Assembly (NCBI GenBank): GCA_902477645.1
Contig: CABSIA010000014.1
Location: forward strand, 1 to 33,926
DNA from: an uncultured Prevotella sp.
GTDB taxonomy: Bacteria; Bacteroidota; Bacteroidia; Bacteroidales; Bacteroidaceae
Direction of reading: 5' to 3'
Length of the DNA stretch: 33,926 nucleotides
Shown piece after piece: positions 8,804-15,609 of the stretch; position 1 is the first letter of the stretch, and each line of letters starts with the position of its first letter. The notes under the pieces are model-generated. The model saw only the letters and a program-made list of their open reading frames with translations. It ran no database searches and was not told the origin of the DNA. The translations under genes were made by a program, and so were the position numbers.

Positions 8804-9952
8804 ATGGAAAATAAAAAGAGAATTGTATTCATCGACTACATCCGCATAGTGGCATGCTTCCTTGTAATGCTTGTGCATGCGAGCGAGAATTTCTATGCCG
8901 CCGACACATCAGGACTTGCAGGCAACGTATCAATGCTGGCTAATGAGGCAAACCGCTTTTGGGTTGCATTCTACGACGGAGGAATTGCCAGAACATGCGT
9001 TCCGCTGTTTATGGTTGTAAGCGCTTTTTTGCTCGTACCCGTAGGCGAGGGCGTAACAATGCGACAGTTCTACAAGCGCCGTTTGCTCCGTATATTGCCG
9101 CCTATGATTGTTTTCATGCTTATTTACACCTTCCTACCGCTTCTTTGGGGGCAGATGACATGGGAACAGTCGGTGAATGACTTCAAGATGTTGCCATTCA
9201 CCTTCCCATCTATGGCTGGCCATCTGTGGTTTATGTATCCTCTCATCTCTCTATACCTGATAATTCCCATAGTGTCACCATGGCTTGAGCGTTCCACGGC
9301 ATCTGACGAGAGGATGTTTCTCTATATATTCGCAGCATCAACCCTTGTACCCTGGCTTACAAGATTTGTGAGCAGCGACCTTTGGGGAAATTGCTTCTGG
9401 AACCCATATTTCGGAATGCTCTATTATTGCTCGGGCTATCTTGGCTATCTCGTTTTGGCACACTATATCCGCAAACATCTTAACTGGAGCCGTGAGCGCC
9501 GACTGATTATCGGAAGCATCTGCTTTATTACAGGCAGCGTATTCACAGGCTGGTCGTTCTGGCACGCTGGTGTGCCAGGCGTAGCTATTGAGACACCAAT
9601 GCTTGAATGGTCATGGGAATTCTGCACGCCCAACGTGTTGTGTGCAACCTTTGGAGGTTTCATCCTGTTCACCTGCATTGACAAGCCAACAGTACCTAAA
9701 TTTATCACGCTCGGCTCAAAGCTCTCGTTTGGCATGTATCTGATGCACCTGCTTTTTCTGAGCAACATTGCGCCGATATTCGTCAACGGCAATCCAGCAA
9801 ATCCACTCATCCACGTCAGTTTGGCAATACCAGCCATAGCAATACTCACCTTCATCTGCTGCTTCATCACGACATGGCTCGTGTCGCTCATTCCAGGCTG
9901 CGGATGGATTGTTGGAGTTGGAAGAATTGGACGGAGTCAACGGCAACAGTAA
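8804..9952 (+). CDS. Acyltransferase-3 family membrane protein
   Basis: A 382-residue polytopic protein of the acyltransferase-3 (OafA/YrhL-like) family, which moves acetyl or other acyl groups onto sugars of surface glycans. The N-terminal signature is IDYIRIVACFLVMLVHASENF, with the family Arg and His in the first membrane helix, followed by about ten hydrophobic segments (for example VPLFMVVSAFLLVP, LIYTFLPLLWG and AILTFICCFITTWLV). The last residues (GRIGRSQRQQ) are polar, and the stop abuts the next palindromic repeat. Repeat clusters lie on both sides, so it may be transcribed alone, but no consensus promoter is visible before it. Acceptor and acyl donor are unknown. Confidence 0.87.
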   Translation: MENKKRIVFIDYIRIVACFLVMLVHASENFYAADTSGLAGNVSMLANEANRFWVAFYDGGIARTCVPLFMVVSAFLLVPVGEGVTMRQFYKRRLLRILPPMIVFMLIYTFLPLLWGQMTWEQSVNDFKMLPFTFPSMAGHLWFMYPLISLYLIIPIVSPWLERSTASDERMFLYIFAASTLVPWLTRFVSSDLWGNCFWNPYFGMLYYCSGYLGYLVLAHYIRKHLNWSRERRLIIGSICFITGSVFTGWSFWHAGVPGVAIETPMLEWSWEFCTPNVLCATFGGFILFTCIDKPTVPKFITLGSKLSFGMYLMHLLFLSNIAPIFVNGNPANPLIHVSLAIPAIAILTFICCFITTWLVSLIPGCGWIVGVGRIGRSQRQQ

Positions 9953-9953
9953 A

Positions 9954-10021
9954 TTGCGGCCGCAAACAAGATGAGGTCTAACGGCAACATTATTGCGGCC
10001 GCTATACATAGCTGTCCTACA
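9954..10021. repeat. Degenerate copy of the GC-rich palindromic repeat
   Basis: The left part is reduced to TTGCGGCCGCAAACAAG at 9954-9970. The right arm is complete at 9993-10021 but carries TAGCTGTCC where other copies have TAGCGGCCC. It lies between two convergent genes (stops at 9952 and 10031), where it could serve both as a transcription end. Confidence 0.85.
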
Positions 10022-10030
10022 ATTGAGAAA

Positions 10031-11455
10031 TCATGCCAAATATGAATAGATAAGACTGGTATTCCAGCCAAACAGGAATGCTGCCACTAAAAGCAGAAGC
10101 AGATGCGCAGCCCATACATAACGGGGATGTATGAGCCTCAGAAGATACGCTATGGCTATGGGCACAGCGTAAATCCAATGCACTGACATAATATATGCCT
10201 CATTGAGTCCGAAACCAAGGCCTACATGCAGCACCATGTCGAGTAAGAAATACGACAAACAAGTCCTGAGAAACGCACTCCCTATGCCGCATAATATTCC
10301 CAAGATAAACAGCAGTACTATGATAGCCTCAACCACGTAGTTCCATGTCATATCATAGCTTACCATAACAGGGCGCTTGGTCAGCACATCTTGCAGCAGA
10401 TGGCGTTTATGAAGCTGTATGCCCTCGCCAAACACGTTCTCAACAAGTGACTCCCAACGGGGTGTGGATATGTCGGTCCAACGGGAGAATGCACCGTTGC
10501 CGATAGGCCTGCCCTGCACCCTACGCTTCTTCTTAGCCGTAGCAGGCTTTGTTTTTTCTGCCGTGACGATTTTTTGCGTATCCGGCTCTACATTCTTTGC
10601 GGCCGCTACACGCAGCGGCCCTACAGAACTAAATTCCGCAGCTTTCTTCCTCTCTGCTTTTCTCTTCTCAGCCGCCACTTTCTTTGCATGCCACTCTGGA
10701 TATACCAATACCCGGTATTCCCAACGGCAGAAGCCCCAGATGGCAATAGACGGCAGCAAGACGGCAAGAAAAAGGAAACGGGGACTGAAAAACCTGCGGC
10801 CGTTGGCGGACAATGCAGAAAGAAATATCTTCAGACCGTTATTAAGCGACGTGCCCGCTGTAAAGATGAAATAAACCACGGTCTGCCAAATCTTCATGGG
10901 ACGGCCGCTGCGCAGTCTTCTGCCTGTAATATACAAGGCAAGGATAAGCATGAGGCTCGAGAATATGAAATGGTCGGGAACCATTGCCGACAACGTCACG
11001 TAGGCAAATGACTGATACAATGCCAAGAGTATATATGAGCTTAAGAGGTCGACGCCTATTATCTCACGGAATATGCGGAACAGGAAAATTGCGGCATAGA
11101 AAGCTGACAATATCTGCATGGCTGCCACAATAAAGATGGCGCAGTTGATGCCTGTTACCGTCATCAGCAGCCGATTGAGCAGATATGGCGGATACATAAA
11201 AAATGCGAGCAACGGATGACGGTAGACATTGTAGCCTGCCGACCAGTCGCTTACCACGCTAAGCGTTATGGGGTCGAAGCCGGAAATGTGGAAATTGCGT
11301 ATAAACAGCCGCCAATAGTTATCATGTAGCGGTGTAAAGAGATTGTAGTAATGAATCAGCACCATAGCGTTGACCGACAGCAGCAACACCATGAGCAACA
11401 AGGCAGCCAGCCTCTCCTCGCGTTTTATTGCGAATATATGGAAAATAGTGTTCAT
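10031..11455 (-). CDS. Large polytopic membrane protein, possible GT-C glycosyltransferase (DUF6080-like)
   Basis: A 474-residue integral membrane protein with roughly ten to twelve hydrophobic segments. The ATG at 11455 is chosen because it overlaps the gtrA-like stop in an ATGA arrangement; an upstream ATG at 11500 lies inside that gene. After the first helix comes a long outer loop with His-Asp (PLHDNYWRLF) and later HPLLAFFMYPP, a pattern seen in GT-C enzymes that use polyprenyl-phosphate sugars, but no diagnostic motif proves this. I recall similar proteins listed as DUF6080, which I could not verify. A Lys/Ala-rich linker in the middle contains a palindromic repeat copy translated in frame (10597-10625). 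Its position at the end of the UbiA-HAD-GtrA operon suggests use or export of the lipid-linked sugar made there (inference). Confidence 0.75.
   Translation of the reverse strand: MNTIFHIFAIKREERLAALLLMVLLLSVNAMVLIHYYNLFTPLHDNYWRLFIRNFHISGFDPITLSVVSDWSAGYNVYRHPLLAFFMYPPYLLNRLLMTVTGINCAIFIVAAMQILSAFYAAIFLFRIFREIIGVDLLSSYILLALYQSFAYVTLSAMVPDHFIFSSLMLILALYITGRRLRSGRPMKIWQTVVYFIFTAGTSLNNGLKIFLSALSANGRRFFSPRFLFLAVLLPSIAIWGFCRWEYRVLVYPEWHAKKVAAEKRKAERKKAAEFSSVGPLRVAAAKNVEPDTQKIVTAEKTKPATAKKKRRVQGRPIGNGAFSRWTDISTPRWESLVENVFGEGIQLHKRHLLQDVLTKRPVMVSYDMTWNYVVEAIIVLLFILGILCGIGSAFLRTCLSYFLLDMVLHVGLGFGLNEAYIMSVHWIYAVPIAIAYLLRLIHPRYVWAAHLLLLLVAAFLFGWNTSLIYSYLA
10597..10625. repeat. GC-rich palindromic repeat arm inside a coding region
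   Basis: A single 29-bp arm, TTGCGGCCGC-TACACGCA-GCGGCCCTACA, is a clear relative of the intergenic copies at 4898-4926 and 8761-8789. It lies in frame within the polytopic protein gene on the minus strand, where it encodes SVGPLRVAAAK in the Lys/Ala-rich linker. The palindromic ends are kept while the centre (ACACGC) differs from the intergenic TATACATA. Confidence 0.85.
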
Positions 11456-11856
11456 TTCTTTAAAAAATATCTTACTAACAGGAAATTCACCGGCACGCAT
11501 ACCGCAAATACAGGTGCCATTGCCCAGTCTTTAGGCACGCCAAGCCACAGCATTGTTGTCAAAACCAGTGTTTGCAAACTATAGTTTATCAGATGCGAGA
11601 AAGCAAATCCCAGGCCCCGCTTGGCCGTAGACTTAACCTTGAATGTGTAGCGGGTGGATGCCACATAGTTGAAGACAAAGCTTACCGCATAGGCTATGGT
11701 GTTTGCAACAGCAGGGTGCATCAGGCGGTTCAGCGACAGATACACAGCATATTGCAACACAGTAGCTGCCACGCCTACTACCGCAAAACGAACAGCCTCC
11801 GCCAGCTTTTCACGGCGGTCAGTCTCTAAATGGCTTATAGAACGATTCGTCTGCAT
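11452..11856 (-). CDS. GtrA-family small membrane protein
   Basis: A 134-residue protein with four predicted membrane helices (VRFAVVGVAATVLQYAVYL, AVANTIAYAVSFVFNYVAS, SLQTLVLTTMLWLG and AMAPVFAVCVPVNFLLV). The family signature is the FNYVASTRYTFK segment after helix 2. GtrA proteins are linked to flipping or presenting polyprenyl-phosphate-linked sugars; mycobacterial Rv3789, in the arabinose donor pathway, is a member. The ATG at 11856 overlaps the end of the HAD gene by 38 bases and the stop overlaps the next start by ATGA, so translation of the three is probably coupled. The first 20 residues are polar and charged and may be dispensable. Confidence 0.9.
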   Translation of the reverse strand: MQTNRSISHLETDRREKLAEAVRFAVVGVAATVLQYAVYLSLNRLMHPAVANTIAYAVSFVFNYVASTRYTFKVKSTAKRGLGFAFSHLINYSLQTLVLTTMLWLGVPKDWAMAPVFAVCVPVNFLLVRYFLKK

Positions 11857-12445
11857 ATTCCATCATCTCCTTGTCGCCTTTGCTGTCACCATAGGCGTAT
11901 ATATAACAATCGTTTCGGCTTATGCCGTTGGCTTTCAGATACTGTTTTATCCGCTCAACCTTTTCCTGTCCATGGCAGTTGTTGCCCGATATGCGGCCAG
12001 AGATTTTGTCACCGACAACCTCTAAGCGGGTAGACAAAAGAGCGGGCACGTGCGGAAACACCTTCTCCAGCATAGGGCGCACCCAGTCGTCAGCACTTGC
12101 GCTCACCACCACGACCATATCGCCTTTCGACATCAGGCCTGTAATCTCGGCTATTGCACTTGGTCTTATAAGGGTATGGCAGCGCATGGCAAAGACCTGA
12201 CATATAGCCTTAAAATCTTCAACCTCCATGCCTCCGAAGAACCATGTGAGCACTTTTTCTTTCGACTTCCAGTTAGGATAAAAATGCAGTTTCATCAGCA
12301 CAAGCCAGAAGGCATTTGCCAACAGTCCGCGCAGCAGTCCGCCTTTGCCGTGTGCGAACTTTATAAGCTCAAGCATGGTATCGCTTGTGGTAAGCGTACC
12401 GTCGAAGTCAAAGCAGTAGAGTTTCTTTCTTACCGTCTCTTCCAT
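11819..12445 (-). CDS. HAD-IB family phosphatase (SerB-like)
   Basis: A 208-residue haloacid dehalogenase superfamily phosphatase. Motif I is CFDFDGTLTTSD (nucleophile Asp13, Asp15), motif II is VVVSASADDW and motif IV is YGDSKGDKEMM. The helical cap follows motif I, as in class IB. The ATG at 12445 lies 5 bases after the UbiA stop and starts directly before the HAD core; the longer open frame upstream only reads through the UbiA gene. In its operon it is the natural candidate to dephosphorylate polyprenyl-phosphate-5-phosphoribose made by the UbiA enzyme (inference from order and from the mycobacterial pathway). A general phosphoserine-type activity cannot be excluded. Confidence 0.9.
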   Translation of the reverse strand: MEETVRKKLYCFDFDGTLTTSDTMLELIKFAHGKGGLLRGLLANAFWLVLMKLHFYPNWKSKEKVLTWFFGGMEVEDFKAICQVFAMRCHTLIRPSAIAEITGLMSKGDMVVVVSASADDWVRPMLEKVFPHVPALLSTRLEVVGDKISGRISGNNCHGQEKVERIKQYLKANGISRNDCYIYAYGDSKGDKEMMEYADESFYKPFRD

Positions 12446-12450
12446 AGCCG

Positions 12451-13329
12451 TTATGCGAGATAAATTATTGCGAAAAACGAGAGTCCCCAAGCGGCAACTA
12501 TAGCCTGAAGCAATCTGTCGGAGAGCAACGTTTTTGTAGGGTCGCCGCTTTTTTGGTCTACCACCGTCAGCTGTATATATCTGAGCAGTCCGATTAGCAC
12601 GAGTATGCTTGTCAGATACAGATAGCTCGAATTGAAACGTTGCACGACCTCTGCCGACACTGTGTACATTATGTAACATACCAAGGTGACGGAACCCGTA
12701 ATGGTGACAGCCTCGTTTATGAATGTAAGGTTATAGCGTATGGTGTTTTTTCTCGGAGCCTCTCCTGTGGCATTCATGCGAAGCACATCGTCGCGTCTCT
12801 TGGCAAACGACAGGAACAGCGTGAGCAGGAACGTCATCAGAACCAGCCAATGGCTGACTATCACATCAGTGGCAAAGCCTCCGGCAAGAATGCGCAATAC
12901 GAAGCCAAAGGCTATTATGCACACATCAATGATGGCATAGTCCTTAAGCCACAAGCAATATGCCACATTCAGCAGCCAATATCCGGCAATCACGGCCAAT
13001 GTCATAACACCACTGTCACACGCCATAAAAGCCAAGACTGCAGACAAGACCGCCAACACGAACATTACAAAATAAGCCTGCCTTATACTTACCTCCCCCG
13101 ATGCAACTGGACGTTTACATTTCACACTATGCCTACGGTCGGCCTCAACATCTATGATATCGTTGAAACAATATATTGACGAGGCGGCGAGACTAAATGC
13201 CACAAACGTTATGGCCGCGGCTATAATCTCGTCAATACAAAGCAGCGAGCCGCCAAAAAGCATGGGGAAGAACACGAAAAAGTTCTTTACCCATTGGTGC
13301 GGACGTGTCAGTTTTATTATATTCTTCAT
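12451..13329 (-). CDS. UbiA-family polyprenyl-phosphate phosphoribosyltransferase
   Basis: A 292-residue membrane prenyltransferase with about eight or nine helices. The first Asp-rich motif is FNDIIDVEADRRH (Asn56, Asp57, Asp60, Asp64), followed by KCKRPVASGEVS. The second region is LWLKDYAIIDV (about 126-136) followed by GFVLRILAGG. The N-terminal RPHQWVKNFFVFFPMLFGG segment and LK..AIIDV..IAFGFVLR are, to my knowledge, typical of decaprenyl-phosphate phosphoribosyltransferases (Rv3806c type), which join PRPP to a polyprenyl phosphate, rather than of quinone UbiA. It heads a compact set with HAD, GtrA and a polytopic protein. No consensus promoter lies in the repeat-filled gap upstream, so transcription probably comes from the genes before it. 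Confidence 0.88.
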   Translation of the reverse strand: MKNIIKLTRPHQWVKNFFVFFPMLFGGSLLCIDEIIAAAITFVAFSLAASSIYCFNDIIDVEADRRHSVKCKRPVASGEVSIRQAYFVMFVLAVLSAVLAFMACDSGVMTLAVIAGYWLLNVAYCLWLKDYAIIDVCIIAFGFVLRILAGGFATDVIVSHWLVLMTFLLTLFLSFAKRRDDVLRMNATGEAPRKNTIRYNLTFINEAVTITGSVTLVCYIMYTVSAEVVQRFNSSYLYLTSILVLIGLLRYIQLTVVDQKSGDPTKTLLSDRLLQAIVAAWGLSFFAIIYLA

Positions 13330-13346
13330 TTTATTTTTTTTATTAA

Positions 13347-13458
13347 GTTGACAAGTAAACGAGTTGACGAGTAGACAAGTTGACGGGTTGACGAGTTGTT
13401 AGTAAATATGCAGACAATCAACTTGTCAACTTGTTAACTTGTCAACTTGTTAACTTGT
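13347..13458. repeat. Inverted arrays of 8-bp units (GTTGACAA / TTGTCAAC)
   Basis: The left array, 13347-13402, is seven 8-bp units varying around GTTGACAA. The right array, 13419-13458, is five units of the reverse complement (CAACTTGT or TAACTTGT). A 16-base spacer separates them, so a long imperfect hairpin is possible. The stop codon of the acyltransferase gene lies within the right array, which therefore encodes that protein's last residues. Confidence 0.85.
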
Positions 13459-14450
13459 CTACAAACCACATGCAGCAGCCACGCCAAAGGCATTGTTATT
13501 ATGGCAGTAAGCAGGAATGTCGGCCAGTAGCCAATATGTAGTTTCTCTATATGACACAGCACGAAATGACTGTGTATAAGATATGCCTCAAGGCTCACCA
13601 TGCCCACAAAACGCAGCACAGTGTTGCACCGTGACGGCAAACGGCGGAATATTCTGTTCAGAAGCATCACCGACGTTATGGTGAACGGTATATAGAGCAT
13701 CCGCTCCACAAATAGCGGAAAATGCCCATGGCGCATCTGCTCAAGATACAGACAGGTGCCAAAGGTGAGGAGCCAGATGGCGGCAAGCATCCATACCGCC
13801 TGTCCGTCTATGGTATAGCGGTTTTTCACCAAAGAGCCGAAGTTTATTCCCAACAAGAATATCGGCACACGGCTCCAGAATATCTCCAGATGACCTACAG
13901 CATGATGTATCGGTATAACCCACTGCACCATGACACACCATATAACGCTTATCAACGGCAGCCACCGGTACATGGGGTGACGCTGTATGAGCATCATGTA
14001 GAATGGCGCTATTGTATAGAGCATCATTATTGCCGGAATATACCAGAACGTAAGCTCGTCGTAGAGCCAGAAGTCCCAGTTTATGGCAATGTCGCCAATA
14101 AGGTCTATCCAGGCCTTCAGGGTGCCGCCATGGAAACGAGGAATGTAATACAGTGACGCCATGATGAGCCATGCGGGATAGATGCGCAGATACCTGTTTC
14201 TGAAAAATCTCTTGAGCATATCCCTCACCGGCATGCCATTCTCTGTCATCTTGCTCCACGAATACCACAGTCCAACACCACTCAAAAACAGAAATATGTC
14301 GACACCCACATTGCCCGTACGCCGTAGTCCGAAGAAAGGGTCCCAACGGTCGAGACCGACATGGAACAATATTATGAAGAGCATTGCCGCTCCCATCTGC
14401 TCGCCCCTGAAGCGGCTGATGTTGAATAGCTCTATATCCGGTATCTTCAT
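13434..14450 (-). CDS. Acyltransferase-3 family membrane protein
   Basis: A 338-residue polytopic protein of the acyltransferase-3 family. The first helix region, FNISRFRGEQMGAAMLFIIL followed by FHVGLDRW, carries the family Arg and His. VGVDIFLFLSGVGLWYSW is the usual second segment (compare VDxFFVLSGF), and the conserved LEAYLIHSHFVL is near the C-terminus. About ten helices are expected. The final residues, CRQVNKLTS, are encoded by the 8-bp repeat array in which the gene ends. A role in O-acylating a surface sugar fits its place next to another acyltransferase, an EptA-like transferase and lipid-linked sugar genes; the acceptor is unknown. Confidence 0.86.
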   Translation of the reverse strand: MKIPDIELFNISRFRGEQMGAAMLFIILFHVGLDRWDPFFGLRRTGNVGVDIFLFLSGVGLWYSWSKMTENGMPVRDMLKRFFRNRYLRIYPAWLIMASLYYIPRFHGGTLKAWIDLIGDIAINWDFWLYDELTFWYIPAIMMLYTIAPFYMMLIQRHPMYRWLPLISVIWCVMVQWVIPIHHAVGHLEIFWSRVPIFLLGINFGSLVKNRYTIDGQAVWMLAAIWLLTFGTCLYLEQMRHGHFPLFVERMLYIPFTITSVMLLNRIFRRLPSRCNTVLRFVGMVSLEAYLIHSHFVLCHIEKLHIGYWPTFLLTAIITMPLAWLLHVVCRQVNKLTS

Positions 14451-14470
14451 ATTGTACGTTTTTTAGGCTG

Positions 14471-14570
14471 TGAGGGTGGGTTTCCAACCCGCCTTTTATA
14501 TGTTTAACGCCGCCTTCTTATATATTTTAAGCCACCTTCTTATGTGGCGGATTGGAACCCCGCCCTCCCA
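14471..14570. repeat. Inverted GGAACCCGCC-type repeat between acyltransferase genes
   Basis: The left end TGAGGGTGGGTTTCCAACCC (from 14471, continuing GCC) and the right end GGCGGATTGGAACCCCGCCC (14546-14565, continuing TCCCA) are imperfect inverted copies. Between them GCCRCCTTCTTAT appears twice. The right half lies inside the 3' end of the next acyltransferase gene. It is a third repeat family, distinct from the GCGGCCGC and GAAGCAGG families. Confidence 0.7.
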
Positions 14571-15609
14571 GTTTCTTCATTAGTATGCTGAACATCCATG
14601 CTACGCAAAGGCTGGCAACGATATACAGCAGCAGACCTGTCCAATAGTCGCCATGACGGGTAATAGGGATGAATATTTTCCTGACAACAGGATGGCTTAT
14701 GAAAAGCGCGGCACTAATCTCTCCCATCCACACCATGGGGTCTGCCAAAGCCGCAATACCCGATATGGCCTTCGTCACAGCTACGCATGCCGCAATAACC
14801 AACACAGGCATAAATGTCCAGCCTACGAAATTTCCACTCAGCGCCACAATGAAAGCCGAGAGCGACAAAGCCGCAAATGCCCATTGCCAAGGGCGCAGCT
14901 CTATCGGCTTGTCCATCAGCCGCGCCACGAGTATACCCGAGCCAAAAGGCAACATCCCCCCCATAAAGTTGTAACGGTAGGTGTTCATAGTGTTGCCAAG
15001 AGGGTCGAGCATAAGCTGCACTCCGGAAAAGACCAGCATAAACGCCGCCGTAACGCCCCAATGCCTGCGGTAGAGGAACAGACGGTAGACAACATACAGC
15101 TGCAGCATCAGTCCGAAGAACCAATATGGCCCGGGCCATATCTGGTGGTCGGGGGCGGGCAACAAATTATTGAGCATGAGCAGCTGCGCGACAATCTGAG
15201 TAACATTATAGTGCCAGCGGCCAGGCGTTATGGCATCCACCATCGTAAATGCGGCAAAGCCCAATATCATCATGTAGAACAGTTTCAGATAGTGCGTCTT
15301 GACGAACTTCCATATACCGGCATCGTGTCCGGGCTGCTGCGTGCCGCCATATTTTTTTTCAAGTCCGTAGGCACTCAGAAACAGGAATATAGGCACGCCA
15401 TAATGCCCGAAGAACGACACCCAGTGCATGGGCAGCAGACTGTCGGCATTGGCCGTGACTGCCATCAGCCAGTCTGCATTCCCTTTATTGAATGTGTACT
15501 CGTTTTCCTTAACCACCGGGCCGAGCCAGTGGCAGAAGTTGTGCAGAAAGATGCCGGTTATGGCGAACCCTCTCATTATGTTGCACTCTGTTCTTGTAAG
15601 CAGTGTCAT
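14527..15609 (-). CDS. Acyltransferase-3 family membrane protein
   Basis: A 360-residue polytopic acyltransferase-3 family protein. Family features are CNIMRGFAITGIFLHNFCHW (Arg and His in helix 1), HYGVPIFLFLSAYGLEKKYG as the second signature, and LFISHPVVRKIF near the C-terminus. The last residues, GGRGSNPPHKKVA, are written by the repeat at 14471-14570, so the repeat has probably replaced or extended the original terminus. Its ATG overlaps the stop of the EptA-like gene (ATGA at 15609-15606), a sign of translational coupling and of acting on a common envelope target. It is only loosely similar to the neighbouring acyltransferase and so is not a recent duplicate. Confidence 0.86.
   Translation of the reverse strand: MTLLTRTECNIMRGFAITGIFLHNFCHWLGPVVKENEYTFNKGNADWLMAVTANADSLLPMHWVSFFGHYGVPIFLFLSAYGLEKKYGGTQQPGHDAGIWKFVKTHYLKLFYMMILGFAAFTMVDAITPGRWHYNVTQIVAQLLMLNNLLPAPDHQIWPGPYWFFGLMLQLYVVYRLFLYRRHWGVTAAFMLVFSGVQLMLDPLGNTMNTYRYNFMGGMLPFGSGILVARLMDKPIELRPWQWAFAALSLSAFIVALSGNFVGWTFMPVLVIAACVAVTKAISGIAALADPMVWMGEISAALFISHPVVRKIFIPITRHGDYWTGLLLYIVASLCVAWMFSILMKKLGGRGSNPPHKKVA

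Noticed and set aside
10419..10874. Plus-strand open frame of 151 codons
   Set aside because: Antisense to the polytopic protein gene; a by-product of its Lys/Ala-rich linker codons.
11453..11500. Earlier ATG for the polytopic membrane protein
   Set aside because: The frame from 11500 runs back through the gtrA-like gene, whereas the ATG at 11455 gives the usual ATGA overlap and places the first helix correctly.
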